Positions 47,855 through 57,431 of a DNA stretch of 64,000 nucleotides are shown in pieces. The translations under genes and the position numbers were made by a program. Each line of letters opens with the position of its first letter. Position 1 is the first letter of the stretch. The stretch is taken from positions 62,001 through 126,000 of the forward strand of contig NZ_JALJRB010000001.1 in NCBI RefSeq assembly GCF_022968795.1. The letters run 5' to 3'. This DNA comes from Desulfatitalea alkaliphila. Lineage in GTDB: Bacteria; Desulfobacterota; Desulfobacteria; Desulfobacterales; Desulfosarcinaceae. The notes beneath the pieces were generated by a model, which was not told the origin of the DNA, ran no database searches, and saw only the letters and a program-made list of their open reading frames with translations.

Positions 47855-48120
47855 GAATCCGTGACAAACGGTCCGGAAGGGAATCCGGGGCCGTAAGGAG
47901 ATAGGAGGTCGGCCGGCAATGGGGCGATGATTTCCGAAAACGTGCAGAGCAGCGCAACGCTGAAGCCGGACGTTAGCTGTAACGCTTCGATCAACCGGGC
48001 GAATTGCTGTTGATAGGTCCATGGTTCGGAAACGTACCAGAGAACCCCTGAAGACCTCCGGCCGACTTTGTTCTTGGCCGTCAAACGCAGGCGTGTAAAC
48101 GGAGGCATTTCCCGCGGGGA

Positions 48121-48885
48121 TCAGGTTCCGCGTTCATCCTCGGTCACCATTCGCTCGGGAGGAACGGTGGGCTCATCGTCCTCCAAAGACCCGTATGGAT
48201 CATCCCGCGAAGGCTCTCCCTGCATGGCGGTCTCCTTTTCAAATGTCTCTTGATCTGTTTCTTCCGCCCCATAGCGTTGTTTATCCAATTCTTCTATATT
48301 GATACGGTCGATGACATCTTCGAACCCCAAATCTTCCTGGATGGTCTCCAACACGATTTGATGCTCACGCTCGGTCGGCAGGCTGCCGGCCAGGAGTATC
48401 GTGCCCCCGTTGCAGAAAACCTCCAGCTTATCGGTATCCATATCGTGCCTGGCGTCAAATTCATCCCATATGGTTTCCACCACCCGGGCGTCGGACATGT
48501 TCTCTGAAGGCGGCGCCTCGCCCTCCGGGACTTCCTCCGTTTTTGCCTCAAGTTTTTGCGCACATTTTTTACACATGGGTGTCCAGGGAATCGCTTGCAG
48601 GCGTTTGGGCGAAATGGGCTTCTCACATATCTCGCAGCGACCGTATGAGCCGCTGCTGATAGCAGTCAAAGCTTTGTCGATTTGCTTGAGCTCAGCGTAT
48701 GCCCGCTCGTCGATGCGATGCACCCCTTCGGCCAGGGTGTCCTTGTTCGCCATCTCCTGAAGTTCGGTTTCGCGCCCCTGCAAGGCGCTCCGCGAAGATT
48801 GCAGCGAACCCCTGAAAGCAAGGATTGCACTGCGACGTTCCAACATTTTTGCCTGGAGCATTTTCATTGTCTCAGTATCGATCAT
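48121..48885 (-). CDS. DksA/TraR zinc-finger protein fused to a BON-like domain
   Basis: A 254-residue protein. Residues 1-75 are a coiled coil, and residues about 75-120 contain the four-Cys zinc finger of DksA/TraR (CEICEKPISPKRLQAIPWTPMCKKC region, spacing CxxC-17-CxxC). Residues about 145-215 resemble a BON domain (LEVFCNGGTILLAGSLPTEREHQIV, LGFEDVIDRIN). The last 40 residues are acidic. DksA proteins bind RNA polymerase in the stringent response. The fusion with a BON-like fold is unusual and its role unknown. The ATG at 48885 follows GGGGGA. Confidence 0.82.
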   Translation of the reverse strand: MIDTETMKMLQAKMLERRSAILAFRGSLQSSRSALQGRETELQEMANKDTLAEGVHRIDERAYAELKQIDKALTAISSGSYGRCEICEKPISPKRLQAIPWTPMCKKCAQKLEAKTEEVPEGEAPPSENMSDARVVETIWDEFDARHDMDTDKLEVFCNGGTILLAGSLPTEREHQIVLETIQEDLGFEDVIDRINIEELDKQRYGAEETDQETFEKETAMQGEPSRDDPYGSLEDDEPTVPPERMVTEDERGT

Positions 48886-48945
48886 ATTCGTCCCCCTTGA
48901 TTGATCCTTTTTGCCTGTCAACCCATTCGAAGTCTTTCATGCAAT

Positions 48946-49254
48946 CTAGAGAACAAGCACGGAATTGACGCAGCCGGCGAAGGGGGTCGGTGCGGTACCG
49001 TCTGCTTCCGCTTCGTTTTGCCAGATACCGTCATCCCACAGATAACGAAACTCGTACTGGCGCCCCTTTTCCAGATCCATGGTCAGACTGAAGGCCCCGT
49101 TTCTAAGTTTTTTCATGGGTGCCGCAACAGCGGACCAACCATTAAAATCACCCACCAGGTGAGCATTGCGCCCGGCGCGGTCGGGGTCGACGGAAATCAT
49201 GAAGGTGACTTTGCACACGGGTCTGGTTTTCAGGTACTGTCGTTTGATGCTCAT
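48946..49254 (-). CDS. Small CBM48 (isoamylase early-set/AMPK glycogen-binding-like) protein
   Basis: A 102-residue single-domain protein: VTFMISVDPDRAGRNAHLVGDFNGW, MKKLRNGAFSLTMDLEKGRQYEFRYLWDDG and a C-terminal NSVLVL strand are the early-set glycan-binding pattern. It has no catalytic domain. It could bind glycogen or another alpha-glucan and fits the trehalose/reserve-carbon theme. The start follows AAAGGAG. Confidence 0.86.
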   Translation of the reverse strand: MSIKRQYLKTRPVCKVTFMISVDPDRAGRNAHLVGDFNGWSAVAAPMKKLRNGAFSLTMDLEKGRQYEFRYLWDDGIWQNEAEADGTAPTPFAGCVNSVLVL

Positions 49255-49454
49255 GAGGGATCTCCTTTGGATCGATAACGTTTCACGAAATAGGTGCTGC
49301 AATGGTTTCAAGTACAGGCTTTACCCCATTGCAAAAGGATCGTTAAACCATGAAAATGCCTAATATCATGATCGTTTGTCACAAAATGCGTCAAGGTATG
49401 CGACACACGTTTGCCCCTGCCGTTCAACGCAATCAAGAAAAAAGGAGATCCAAT

Positions 49455-49742
49455 ATGAGCACGAAAAAGGCTTACGAAGACAAACTTCAGGCACAGCTGG
49501 ACGAATGGCGTGCGCAGATCGATAAGCTAAAGGCCAAAGCGGACAAGGCAGAGGCCGATACGAAACTTCGATTCAACGCTGAAATTGAAGCGCTCAGGTC
49601 CAAGCATGATGCAGCTAGCGCAAGACTCGCTTCGCTCCGAGAGGCCGGTGATGACGCGTGGCAGAATCTCAAGTCGGGAATCGATATGGCGTGGCATACC
49701 CTTGGCAGTGCGGTGAACGCCGCTACTGAAAAATTTAAATAG
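49455..49742 (+). CDS. Small coiled-coil protein
   Basis: A 95-residue, highly charged, helical protein (YEDKLQAQLDEWRAQIDKLK, KADKAEADTKLRFNAEIEAL) with heptad-like spacing over about 60 residues, then DDAWQNLKSGIDMAWHTLGSA. No signal or membrane segment. Similar small coiled-coil proteins are found with stress genes in many proteobacteria. AAAAGGAG precedes the ATG at 49455. The function is unknown. Confidence 0.78.
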   Translation: MSTKKAYEDKLQAQLDEWRAQIDKLKAKADKAEADTKLRFNAEIEALRSKHDAASARLASLREAGDDAWQNLKSGIDMAWHTLGSAVNAATEKFK

Positions 49743-49759
49743 ACAACCTGGTTTTGAAA

Positions 49760-50170
49760 TCACCTTGCCAAAGCCTTCAACACCTCTTTGGCCATATGAT
49801 CATCAGCGTGAGCCGCCAGGTCATTCAGAGAGATAATGCCGATGAGCTGTTGCTTGTCATTGACCACCGCCATACGCCTGACGTTTTTATCGGCCATGGT
49901 TTTAACGGCGTTTTGAACATCGTCCTCTTCATTACAAGCCAGAATGCCTTCGGTCATCGCGTTGACCACCGAAGTGGCTTGCGTGTCCAAGCCGAGTGCC
50001 ACTGCGCGCACGGTGATATCTCTGTCGGTGATAAACCCGACGGCTTCGTCGTTCACCACCACGGGAAGATCGCCCACATTGAGATCCTTCATCCGCTCGG
50101 CGGCTTCCTGTATGGTGCTATTGGATTGTATGACGGCAACTTCGCTGCTCATTACTTCTTTGACCTTCAT
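49760..50170 (-). CDS. Two-CBS-domain protein (Hrp1-like)
   Basis: A 136-residue protein consisting of a CBS pair: VKEVMSSEVAVIQSNSTIQE with VGDLPVVVNDEAVGFITDRD, and AMTEGILACNEEDDVQNAVK with VRRMAVVNDKQQLIGIISLNDLA. ITDRDITVRAVALGLD is close to the pattern of mycobacterial Hrp1 (Rv2626c). CBS pairs bind adenosine nucleotides and sense energy state. AAAGGAG is seven bases before the ATG. It converges with the coiled-coil gene. Confidence 0.92.
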   Translation of the reverse strand: MKVKEVMSSEVAVIQSNSTIQEAAERMKDLNVGDLPVVVNDEAVGFITDRDITVRAVALGLDTQATSVVNAMTEGILACNEEDDVQNAVKTMADKNVRRMAVVNDKQQLIGIISLNDLAAHADDHMAKEVLKALAR

Positions 50171-50370
50171 GTCGGTCTCCTTTCGTTGTGCTATTTCACT
50201 TTAAATTGCGGCTTCGTCCTACTCCCTTCAAGTGGATCGTTGCCAGGCCTCATTATGTCGCGGCCCTGAATTTTGAGAGTCATAGCCGTTTCTTTTAAGC
50301 GCAATCTATATTATGCGGCGCTTCGAACCAATGGGGTCTTGCCACTATTATGAGGTGGAATGCAGGGTAT

Positions 50371-50500
50371 CTTCCGCTGCAGGCCGGATTCTCGCCGGGC
50401 ATGCGACGCCTGACGCTGTTGAAAGAAATACCGGGGCGACGCGGGGTGGAGCCGGGCGTCAAAGGCGCCCGAAGGTGTTTTGGACGTTTGTGACATTGGC
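50371..50500 (+). pseudogene. Decayed fragment of a P2A ATPase gene
   Basis: The bases from about 50379 to 50440 (GCAGGCCGGATTC, GGGCATGCGACG, ACGCTGTTGAAAGAAA) align with the pump gene at 24124-24188, and 50456-50497 (GTCAAAGGCGCCCGAAGG, TTTGGACGTTTGTGACA) aligns with 24256-24299. The roughly 65 bases between these parts in the intact gene are lost and the reading frame is broken. It is a remnant of a paralog or of a duplicated copy, next to ppsA and the CBS gene. Confidence 0.7.
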
Positions 50501-50524
50501 GGCCTATCGACATCGACACCCTCA

Positions 50525-52918
50525 TCACGACTGCTTGTCCGCTTCGGCTTCGGCCACTTGGTAGATGACGTCCACCACACTGTCCGGGTTGAGGGAAATT
50601 GAGTCGATGCCTTCCCGTACCAGGAAAGCGGCAAATTCAGGATGATCGCTGGGTGCCTGTCCGCAGATGCCCACCTTACGCTCGGCTTCGTGGGCCATGC
50701 GGATCAAGTCACGAATTTGGAGACGCACCGCCTCGTTCTGCTCGTCGAACAGGTGGGCAAGATCAGCGGCATCGCGATCCACCCCGAGCACCAATTGGGT
50801 CAGGTCATTGCTGCCGATGGAAAAGCCGTCAACGTGTTCGGCGAACTGGTCGGCCAGAATGATATTGGCGGGAATTTCAGCCATCACATAAACCTGCAAT
50901 CCATTCTCCCCGCGTACCAGCCCGTTTTCGGCCATCACTTCCAGTACACGCCGCAATTCTTCGACAGTGCGGCAAAAGGGAATCATGATGACAATGTTGT
51001 CCAGGCCGATGTGCTCGCGAACCTTGCGGACAGCTCGGCACTCCAGGGCAAAACCGTCACGGTAGCGGTCGTTGTAATAGCGCGAGGCCCCCCGGAATCC
51101 GAGCATCGGGTTGCTCTCTTGGGGCTCGAAATCCTGACCGCCGATCAGGTCGGCGTACTCATTGGTTTTAAAATCGCTCATGCGAACCACCACCTCATTG
51201 GGATAGTGCGGTGCGGCGATCCGGGCGATGCCCAAAGCCAGGTGATCGACGAAATAGTCGGACTTGTTTTCGTAGCCGCGGGTCAATTCGTCAATTTGTT
51301 TGCGGGCCTGCTTGTTCGAAAGGGTATCGTAATGTACCAGCGCCATGGGATGGATCTGAATAATGTTGTTGATGATGAATTCCATGCGCGCCAGCCCGAT
51401 GCCGCTGCACGGAAGCCGCCACCAACGCAGTGCCGCGGCCGGGCTTGCGACGTTCATCATGATGCGGGTGCGGGTGTCGGGCAGGTGTTCCAGATCGATT
51501 TCCTGCTGCTCGTAGTCCAGAATGCCGTCATAGACGTACCCTTCGTCCCCTTCGGCACAGGAAAGGGTGACTTCCTGTTCGTTCTCGATCACATCGGTGG
51601 CGTCGCCCGTACCGACGACTGCGGGGATACCCAACTCGCGGCTGACAATGGCGGCATGGCAGGTCCGCCCGCCGGCATTGGTGACAATGCCGACAGCTTT
51701 TTTCATAATCGGCACCCAGTCGGGATCGGTCATCTCGGTGATCAGCACGCTTCCCTCCTCGAAGCGCCCGATATCCTCGGCCTCCATGATTAGGCATGCC
51801 TTGCCGGCCGCAATGGCCTGGCCGATGCTCAAACCGACCACCAGTTCTTCGCCTTTTTCCTTGAGGGCGTACCGCTGGAGGGTACCGGCTTGTTTGCGCG
51901 ACTGGACGGTTTCCGGCCGGGCCTGAACGATATAGAGCTCGCCGGAATCGCCATCCTTGGCCCATTCCATGTCCATGGGTGTATTGTAGTGACGCTCGAT
52001 CACCACTGCCCAGCGGGCCAGTTGCACAATTTCTCCGTCATCGAGCACGAAGGCGCGGCGTTCGGCTTTGGAGGTGTCCTTGTTCCGGGTGGTACGGCTG
52101 CCGCCCCGGGTGTAAACCATTTTCTTTTCCTTGCTGCCCAGGCTCTTTTCGATAATGGGAACGTTCGCGGTATCGCTCAAGAGAGGCTTGAATACGCGAT
52201 ATTCGTCAGGGGTTACCGTCCCCTGCACAACATTTTCGCCCAGCCCCCATGCGGCGTCTATGACGACCAGGTCCGGAAAACCGGTCTCCGTGTCGATGCT
52301 GAACATCACACCCGAACCGGCCCGGTCCGAGCGCACCATTTTCTGCACCCCGACCGACAGCGCCACTTTCATATGATCGAATCCTTTTTCTTCTCGATAG
52401 CTGATGGCGCGGTCGGTGAAAAGCGATGCATAACATTTTTTGCAGGCCTCGAGCAGCTCATGGCTGCCGCTCACATTCAAAAATGTCTCCTGTTGCCCGG
52501 CAAAGCTCGCATCGGGCAAATCCTCGGCCGTGGCGCTACTGCGCACAGCCACATCCACCGTTTGTTCATCATATTGTTCACACAGCTTTTCGTAGGCGTC
52601 GTTGACCGCCGCGGCGACATCCTCGGGAAATTCGGCACGGCTGAACAGGCTGCGGATTTCACGGCCGGCCTTGTCCAAGGCAATATCACCCGCCTCCAAT
52701 GCCTTGAGAAGCGAGCGGAGATCGCCCTGCATATCGTTGTGTTCGATGAACGCCCGGTAGGCGTGGGCCGTGGTGGCGAAACCGCCCGGCACCCGGATCC
52801 CTTCTTCCTTGAGTTTGCCGATCATTTCCCCGAGTGAGGCGTTCTTCCCACCCACGCTCCCGGTGTCCTCGGCGCTCAGCGTTTCAAACCGGCGTGTAAA
52901 GGCTTGATCGGACATCAT
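50525..52918 (-). CDS. ppsA: Phosphoenolpyruvate synthase
   Basis: A 797-residue enzyme making PEP from pyruvate and ATP. Order: ATP-grasp domain (VGGKNASLGEM, VAVRSSATAEDLPDASFAGQ), phosphohistidine domain with the catalytic His in GGRTCHAAIVSRELGIPA, and the TIM-barrel PEP-binding domain with GIGLARMEF, NPMLGFRGASRY, and the Cys motif GICGQAPSDHPEFA. AAAGGGGGT precedes the ATG. It supports gluconeogenesis, which with GAPDH, otsAB and LDH suggests pyruvate or lactate can feed sugar reserves. Confidence 0.95.
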   Translation of the reverse strand: MMSDQAFTRRFETLSAEDTGSVGGKNASLGEMIGKLKEEGIRVPGGFATTAHAYRAFIEHNDMQGDLRSLLKALEAGDIALDKAGREIRSLFSRAEFPEDVAAAVNDAYEKLCEQYDEQTVDVAVRSSATAEDLPDASFAGQQETFLNVSGSHELLEACKKCYASLFTDRAISYREEKGFDHMKVALSVGVQKMVRSDRAGSGVMFSIDTETGFPDLVVIDAAWGLGENVVQGTVTPDEYRVFKPLLSDTANVPIIEKSLGSKEKKMVYTRGGSRTTRNKDTSKAERRAFVLDDGEIVQLARWAVVIERHYNTPMDMEWAKDGDSGELYIVQARPETVQSRKQAGTLQRYALKEKGEELVVGLSIGQAIAAGKACLIMEAEDIGRFEEGSVLITEMTDPDWVPIMKKAVGIVTNAGGRTCHAAIVSRELGIPAVVGTGDATDVIENEQEVTLSCAEGDEGYVYDGILDYEQQEIDLEHLPDTRTRIMMNVASPAAALRWWRLPCSGIGLARMEFIINNIIQIHPMALVHYDTLSNKQARKQIDELTRGYENKSDYFVDHLALGIARIAAPHYPNEVVVRMSDFKTNEYADLIGGQDFEPQESNPMLGFRGASRYYNDRYRDGFALECRAVRKVREHIGLDNIVIMIPFCRTVEELRRVLEVMAENGLVRGENGLQVYVMAEIPANIILADQFAEHVDGFSIGSNDLTQLVLGVDRDAADLAHLFDEQNEAVRLQIRDLIRMAHEAERKVGICGQAPSDHPEFAAFLVREGIDSISLNPDSVVDVIYQVAEAEADKQS

Positions 52919-53295
52919 CTTTTACCCCCTTTCATCAACAGATGGACCACCATAAATATTCGAGCATCCCGTGCCAATACGGTACAGACCCCATATTGCC
53001 CTGTGGCGTGCGCAGGCGGCCGCTATGGATCGATCTTGCGTCAGACATCGGATTGGCTGCGCTTCCAGCGCTTCTATCGATTGTGACGGCGGATGGTCTC
53101 ATCGCGCACTGAACAATTCAAGGGAAATCCATAATGCGAATACAGGACACACCCCATTGGGGAAAAGAGCGTTTCCAATTACGCTGTACGCCAAATGGTC
53201 TTCTGCCCCATCCCAAGCCACCGGCACACCGGCGGTCGGATCGCTCGGCCGGCAGCCCCGCGGGCGCGAAAACCCACACGCAGGGAGGTTGAATC
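52919..53295. other. Divergent intergenic region ppsA/GH65 fusion
   Basis: About 375 bases. It must hold promoters for both genes, but I could not single out clear boxes. No gene is supported. Confidence 0.45.
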
Positions 53296-56200
53296 GTGAC
53301 CGACTTTCATACGATATCCACCGAGGGCATCGACGCCGTCATTTTCGATCTGGACGGTGTTGTTACCCACACGGCCGCACTTCATGCGCGCGCGTGGCAG
53401 GAGATGTTCAATGCATTTCTTGACGATCGCCGTCGGCAGGACAACAGGAATTATCCGCCCTTTGATATCAGCAGGGACTATCTGACGCTGGTCGATGGGA
53501 AGCCTCGCTATGACGGCGTCATTTCTTTCTTGCGATCGCGAGATCTGGAATTGCCTTTTGGTGATCCGACGGACGAACCGCACAGGGAGACGGTCTGCGG
53601 TCTGGGAAATCGCAAGAACGAAATATTCGGACGCCTATTGCGGGAGCAAGGCGCCGAAGTCTACCCATCCACCATCGATCTGATCCATAAGCTCAAAAGC
53701 GACCACATCAAAATCGGCCTGATGACTTCCAGTAAAAACGGGCGGGCCGTGCTGTCGCGTGCAGGGCTCTCCGACTTGTTCGATGCCGTGGCGGACGGTA
53801 CCGATGCGCAGGCTCAGGAACTGGAAGGCAAGCCCGCGCCCGATTTGTTTTTGTTCGTGGCGCGCCGACTCGATGTCGAACCAAAACGTACAATCGTTGT
53901 CGAGGATGCCCTGTCCGGGGTGGAGGCCGGGCGGCGCGGCAATTTCGGCATTGTCATCGGCGTGGACCACGGCGATCAGGCCGAGGCATTGCGTCGCAAC
54001 GGGGCCGACATCGTGGTCAAGGACCTCGGCCAGATACACTTGGAACGGGGGCGTCAGGAAACGGACGCGCCGCCGCTGTCTTCGGCCCTGACACATTTCA
54101 AGAATATTCGCCGGCGCCTCTCGGAAAAGGAACCGGTGGTCTTTCTGGACTACGACGGCACGCTCTCTCCCATCGTCCAAAATCCCGAGGATGCCGAGCT
54201 CTCCGAAGATATGCGCGCGGCGGTTGCCGCACTGGCACGGGTGTGCACCGTGGCGATCGTCAGCGGCCGCGATCTCGAGGATGTTCGCCGACGCGTCGGT
54301 TTGCCCGAACTCTACTATGCGGGCAGTCATGGTTTCGACATCCGCGGCCCTGAAGAGGGGAAAATCACCCACCGACAGGGCGAGGATTTTCTGCCTCGAA
54401 TCGACGCGGTGGAGACGCTGCTGCGCGATAAGATCCGCGGCATTCAGGGTGCGCAGGTAGAGCGCAAGCGCTTTTCCGTGGCCGTCCATTATCGCAAAAC
54501 ACCCGACGCAGAACGGTCGCGGGTCGAAAAGGGTGTTGCGGCGGCGCTGGCTGAGGTACAGGAGCTGCGTGTCTCCAGCGGCAAAAAGGTGTTTGACGTA
54601 CAACCGGATCTGGATTGGCACAAGGGCAAAGCCGTACGCTGGTTTATCGACGAAGCGTTGAAGCTGGAGCGCGCCAGGGTCCTGCCCATTTACATCGGCG
54701 ACGATATCACGGACGAGGACGCCTTTGCCGAGTTGAGGGGCGAGGGCATCGGGATCGTGGTCGATCTCGACAACCGTGACAGCCAAGCCGGCTATTCACT
54801 GAAAGATACGGAAGAGGTGCGTGGGTTCCTCGTGCTGCTGACCGAAACGTTGCAGCGGTTCCAATCCTGGCGGTTGCGCTATCGCGGATTCGATCCGGAC
54901 AACGAGGGGCTGCGAGAGGCGTTGTGCACGCTCGGCAACGGCTATTTTTGCACGCGGGGCGCATCGGCCCAGGCAAGCGCCGACGGCACGCACTATCCGG
55001 GCACCTACCTGGCCGGCGGGTACAACCGCCTCCAAACAGAGATCAACGGACATGTCATCGAAAACGAGGACCTGGTCAACATCACCAATTGGCTGCCACT
55101 CGATTTTAGAATCGAAGATGGACCGTGGTTTGCCATCGAAGCGGTCGATCTGCTCGATTATCGGCAAACATTGGATATTCGTAAGGGAGTTTTGCATCGT
55201 CATTGGCGCTACAAAGATCAGGATGGCCGTATTACACGTGTTCACGAGCAGCGCCTGGTCCACATGAGCCAGCCCCATTTGGCGGCACTGAAGTTGTCGG
55301 TGGCCCCTGAAAACTGGTCGGGTCGTCTCTCCTTTCGTTCCGCGCTGGACGGTCGGGTGACCAACAGTGGCGTTGCGCGATACAACGCGCTGAACAATTC
55401 CCATCTGCGCCCCTTGGGCGCCGAGCAGACGGACGCAGAAACCATAATGCTCGAAAACATCACCAGCCAGTCGGCGCTGCGCATCGTCATGGGCGCCCGC
55501 ACCCGCTTGTTCAAAGGGGACAGCCCGCTTGCGCCGGAGCGCCGCACCATGATTCAGGATGACTACGTCACCCAGCTGGTCACACTGCAAGCGGTCGAGG
55601 GCACCGCGGTGAGCGCCGAAAAAGTGATTGCCTTACACACATCGCGCGACACCGCCATCGCGGCGCCGGAGTTGGAAACGCGCAATGCGCTGTCGGCCGC
55701 CGGCGACTTCGATACGTTGCTGGCGGATCAAACCAGAAGTTGGGAGCTTCTGTGGCGGCGGTTCAGTATAGCGCTCTATCATGACGCGGGAACCGAAAAC
55801 GACGATCCCATCGCCATGATCGCGCATCTGTATATCTTTCATTTGCTTCAAACCAATTCCATCAATACCATGCAAATGCAACTGGATGTGGGGGTGCCCT
55901 CCCGGGGTTGGCATGGCGAGGCCTATCGGGGGCACATTTTCTGGGACGAGCTGTACATTTTTCCGCTGCTGAACTGGCGATTGCCGCAATTGACCCGCCG
56001 TCTGCTGCTGTACCGTTTTCGACGGTTGCCGGCAGCCCGTGCGGCGGCGCAGTCGGCAGGCTTCGAAGGGGCGATGTACCCCTGGCAAAGCGGCAGCAAC
56101 GGACGCGAAGAGAGCCAGCGGCTTCACCTCAATCCACGCTCGGGCCGTTGGGTGCCGGACCACAGCCATTTGCAGCGGCACGTCAATATCGCCATCGCAT

Positions 56201-57354
56201 ACAATTTATACCACTATTACCAGGTATCCGGCGACATGGAGTTCATGGCATTTTATGGGGGCGAGATGATGGTCGAAATCGCACGCTTCCTCGCGAGCCT
56301 GTGTCAATTCAACCCCGCGATCGAACGCTATGAAATACACAACGTGATGGGCCCCGACGAATACCACGAGGCGTACCCGGATGCCCGGGAGCCGGGACTG
56401 AGCAACAATGCCTACACCAATGTCATGACGGTTTGGGTACTGGATGCCACCATGCAGGTTCTGGCGCTGTTACCGGAAGATGCACGCGAAGAGTTGGGTA
56501 TCAAGCTGCGGTTGCGCGAAAACGAGTTGGCCCGTTGGAAGGATATCTCCCACCGGATGCGCGTCGTCTTTCACGGCGAGGGGATCATCAGTCAGTTCGA
56601 GGGATATCAGGACCTCAAGCCGCTGAATTGGGATGCCTATCGAAAAAAGTACGGGGACATCCAGCGCATGGATCGCATTCTGGAGGCGGAAAACGACAGT
56701 CCGAACCGTTACCAGGTGTCCAAGCAGGCCGATACGCTGATGCTTTTCTACTTGCTGTCGGCTGAGGAGTTGTCGGAGATTTTTCAGCGCCTGGGATACG
56801 AATTCACCTACGACACCATTCCCGATAACATCGACTACTACCTCAAACACACCAGCCATGGCTCGACACTCAGCCGGGTCGTGCACGCCTGGGTCCTCGC
56901 CCGCAGCGACCGTGTCCAGTCATGGAAACTTTTCTGCCAGGCCCTGCAAAGCGATGTGTCCGACATCCAGGGCGGCACGACGCCGGAGGGCATCCATGTG
57001 GGCGCCATGGCCGGCACCGTGGATCTGCTGCAGAGAGGCTACACCGGCATTGTCACCCGCAAGGACGTTCTTTGGATCAACCCTTGTCTTCCGAAGGAAT
57101 TGAATCGCTTGCGGATGCGCTTGCGGTATCGATCCCATTTGCTGGAGCTGGATATGACCGCCGTCCGGCTGAAGATCCGGTCATTGGGCCGCGCCGTCAA
57201 ACCGATCCGTATCGGTTTCGACGGCAATGTACATGATTTGCCGGATTACGAAACATTGGTGTTCGACCTCAAGAAGCCCGAATTGCGGTGCGTCGGAGCA
57301 TCCCCCACCGAGGATGAACTGACCCGGCGCTTCGAAGCGACGGATGGTTCGTGA
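53296..57354 (+). CDS. Three-domain fusion: beta-phosphoglucomutase, trehalose-6-phosphatase and GH65 phosphorylase (OtsB1-like)
   Basis: A 1352-residue protein with three enzymes. Residues 1-250: HAD beta-phosphoglucomutase (FDLDGVVTHTA, TSSKNG, VVEDALSGVEAG). Residues about 270-520: trehalose-6-phosphatase (VFLDYDGTLSPIV, VSGRDLEDVRRR, YIGDDITDEDAF). Residues about 540-1350: GH65, with the acid Glu in MGPDEYHEAYPD and LKHTSHGSTLSRVVHAW. The set would turn trehalose-6-phosphate into trehalose, split it with phosphate to beta-glucose-1-phosphate and glucose, and convert that to glucose-6-phosphate. Mycobacterial OtsB1 (Rv2006) has the same layout and similar length. The start is a GTG seven bases after GGGAGG. 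The exact GH65 substrate is not provable by sight. Confidence 0.92.
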   Translation: MTDFHTISTEGIDAVIFDLDGVVTHTAALHARAWQEMFNAFLDDRRRQDNRNYPPFDISRDYLTLVDGKPRYDGVISFLRSRDLELPFGDPTDEPHRETVCGLGNRKNEIFGRLLREQGAEVYPSTIDLIHKLKSDHIKIGLMTSSKNGRAVLSRAGLSDLFDAVADGTDAQAQELEGKPAPDLFLFVARRLDVEPKRTIVVEDALSGVEAGRRGNFGIVIGVDHGDQAEALRRNGADIVVKDLGQIHLERGRQETDAPPLSSALTHFKNIRRRLSEKEPVVFLDYDGTLSPIVQNPEDAELSEDMRAAVAALARVCTVAIVSGRDLEDVRRRVGLPELYYAGSHGFDIRGPEEGKITHRQGEDFLPRIDAVETLLRDKIRGIQGAQVERKRFSVAVHYRKTPDAERSRVEKGVAAALAEVQELRVSSGKKVFDVQPDLDWHKGKAVRWFIDEALKLERARVLPIYIGDDITDEDAFAELRGEGIGIVVDLDNRDSQAGYSLKDTEEVRGFLVLLTETLQRFQSWRLRYRGFDPDNEGLREALCTLGNGYFCTRGASAQASADGTHYPGTYLAGGYNRLQTEINGHVIENEDLVNITNWLPLDFRIEDGPWFAIEAVDLLDYRQTLDIRKGVLHRHWRYKDQDGRITRVHEQRLVHMSQPHLAALKLSVAPENWSGRLSFRSALDGRVTNSGVARYNALNNSHLRPLGAEQTDAETIMLENITSQSALRIVMGARTRLFKGDSPLAPERRTMIQDDYVTQLVTLQAVEGTAVSAEKVIALHTSRDTAIAAPELETRNALSAAGDFDTLLADQTRSWELLWRRFSIALYHDAGTENDDPIAMIAHLYIFHLLQTNSINTMQMQLDVGVPSRGWHGEAYRGHIFWDELYIFPLLNWRLPQLTRRLLLYRFRRLPAARAAAQSAGFEGAMYPWQSGSNGREESQRLHLNPRSGRWVPDHSHLQRHVNIAIAYNLYHYYQVSGDMEFMAFYGGEMMVEIARFLASLCQFNPAIERYEIHNVMGPDEYHEAYPDAREPGLSNNAYTNVMTVWVLDATMQVLALLPEDAREELGIKLRLRENELARWKDISHRMRVVFHGEGIISQFEGYQDLKPLNWDAYRKKYGDIQRMDRILEAENDSPNRYQVSKQADTLMLFYLLSAEELSEIFQRLGYEFTYDTIPDNIDYYLKHTSHGSTLSRVVHAWVLARSDRVQSWKLFCQALQSDVSDIQGGTTPEGIHVGAMAGTVDLLQRGYTGIVTRKDVLWINPCLPKELNRLRMRLRYRSHLLELDMTAVRLKIRSLGRAVKPIRIGFDGNVHDLPDYETLVFDLKKPELRCVGASPTEDELTRRFEATDGS

Positions 57355-57431
57355 AGGCTATTTATTGCGCTTCTTCAGCCGGCACGGCTAATCCGCGTTG
57401 CCCTTTGGGGAATTTTCAGGTCTCACAGCCC

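Noticed and set aside
53635-54786. 383-codon minus-strand frame inside the trehalose fusion gene
   Set aside because: Antisense to intact HAD and trehalose-phosphatase motifs; no start signals.
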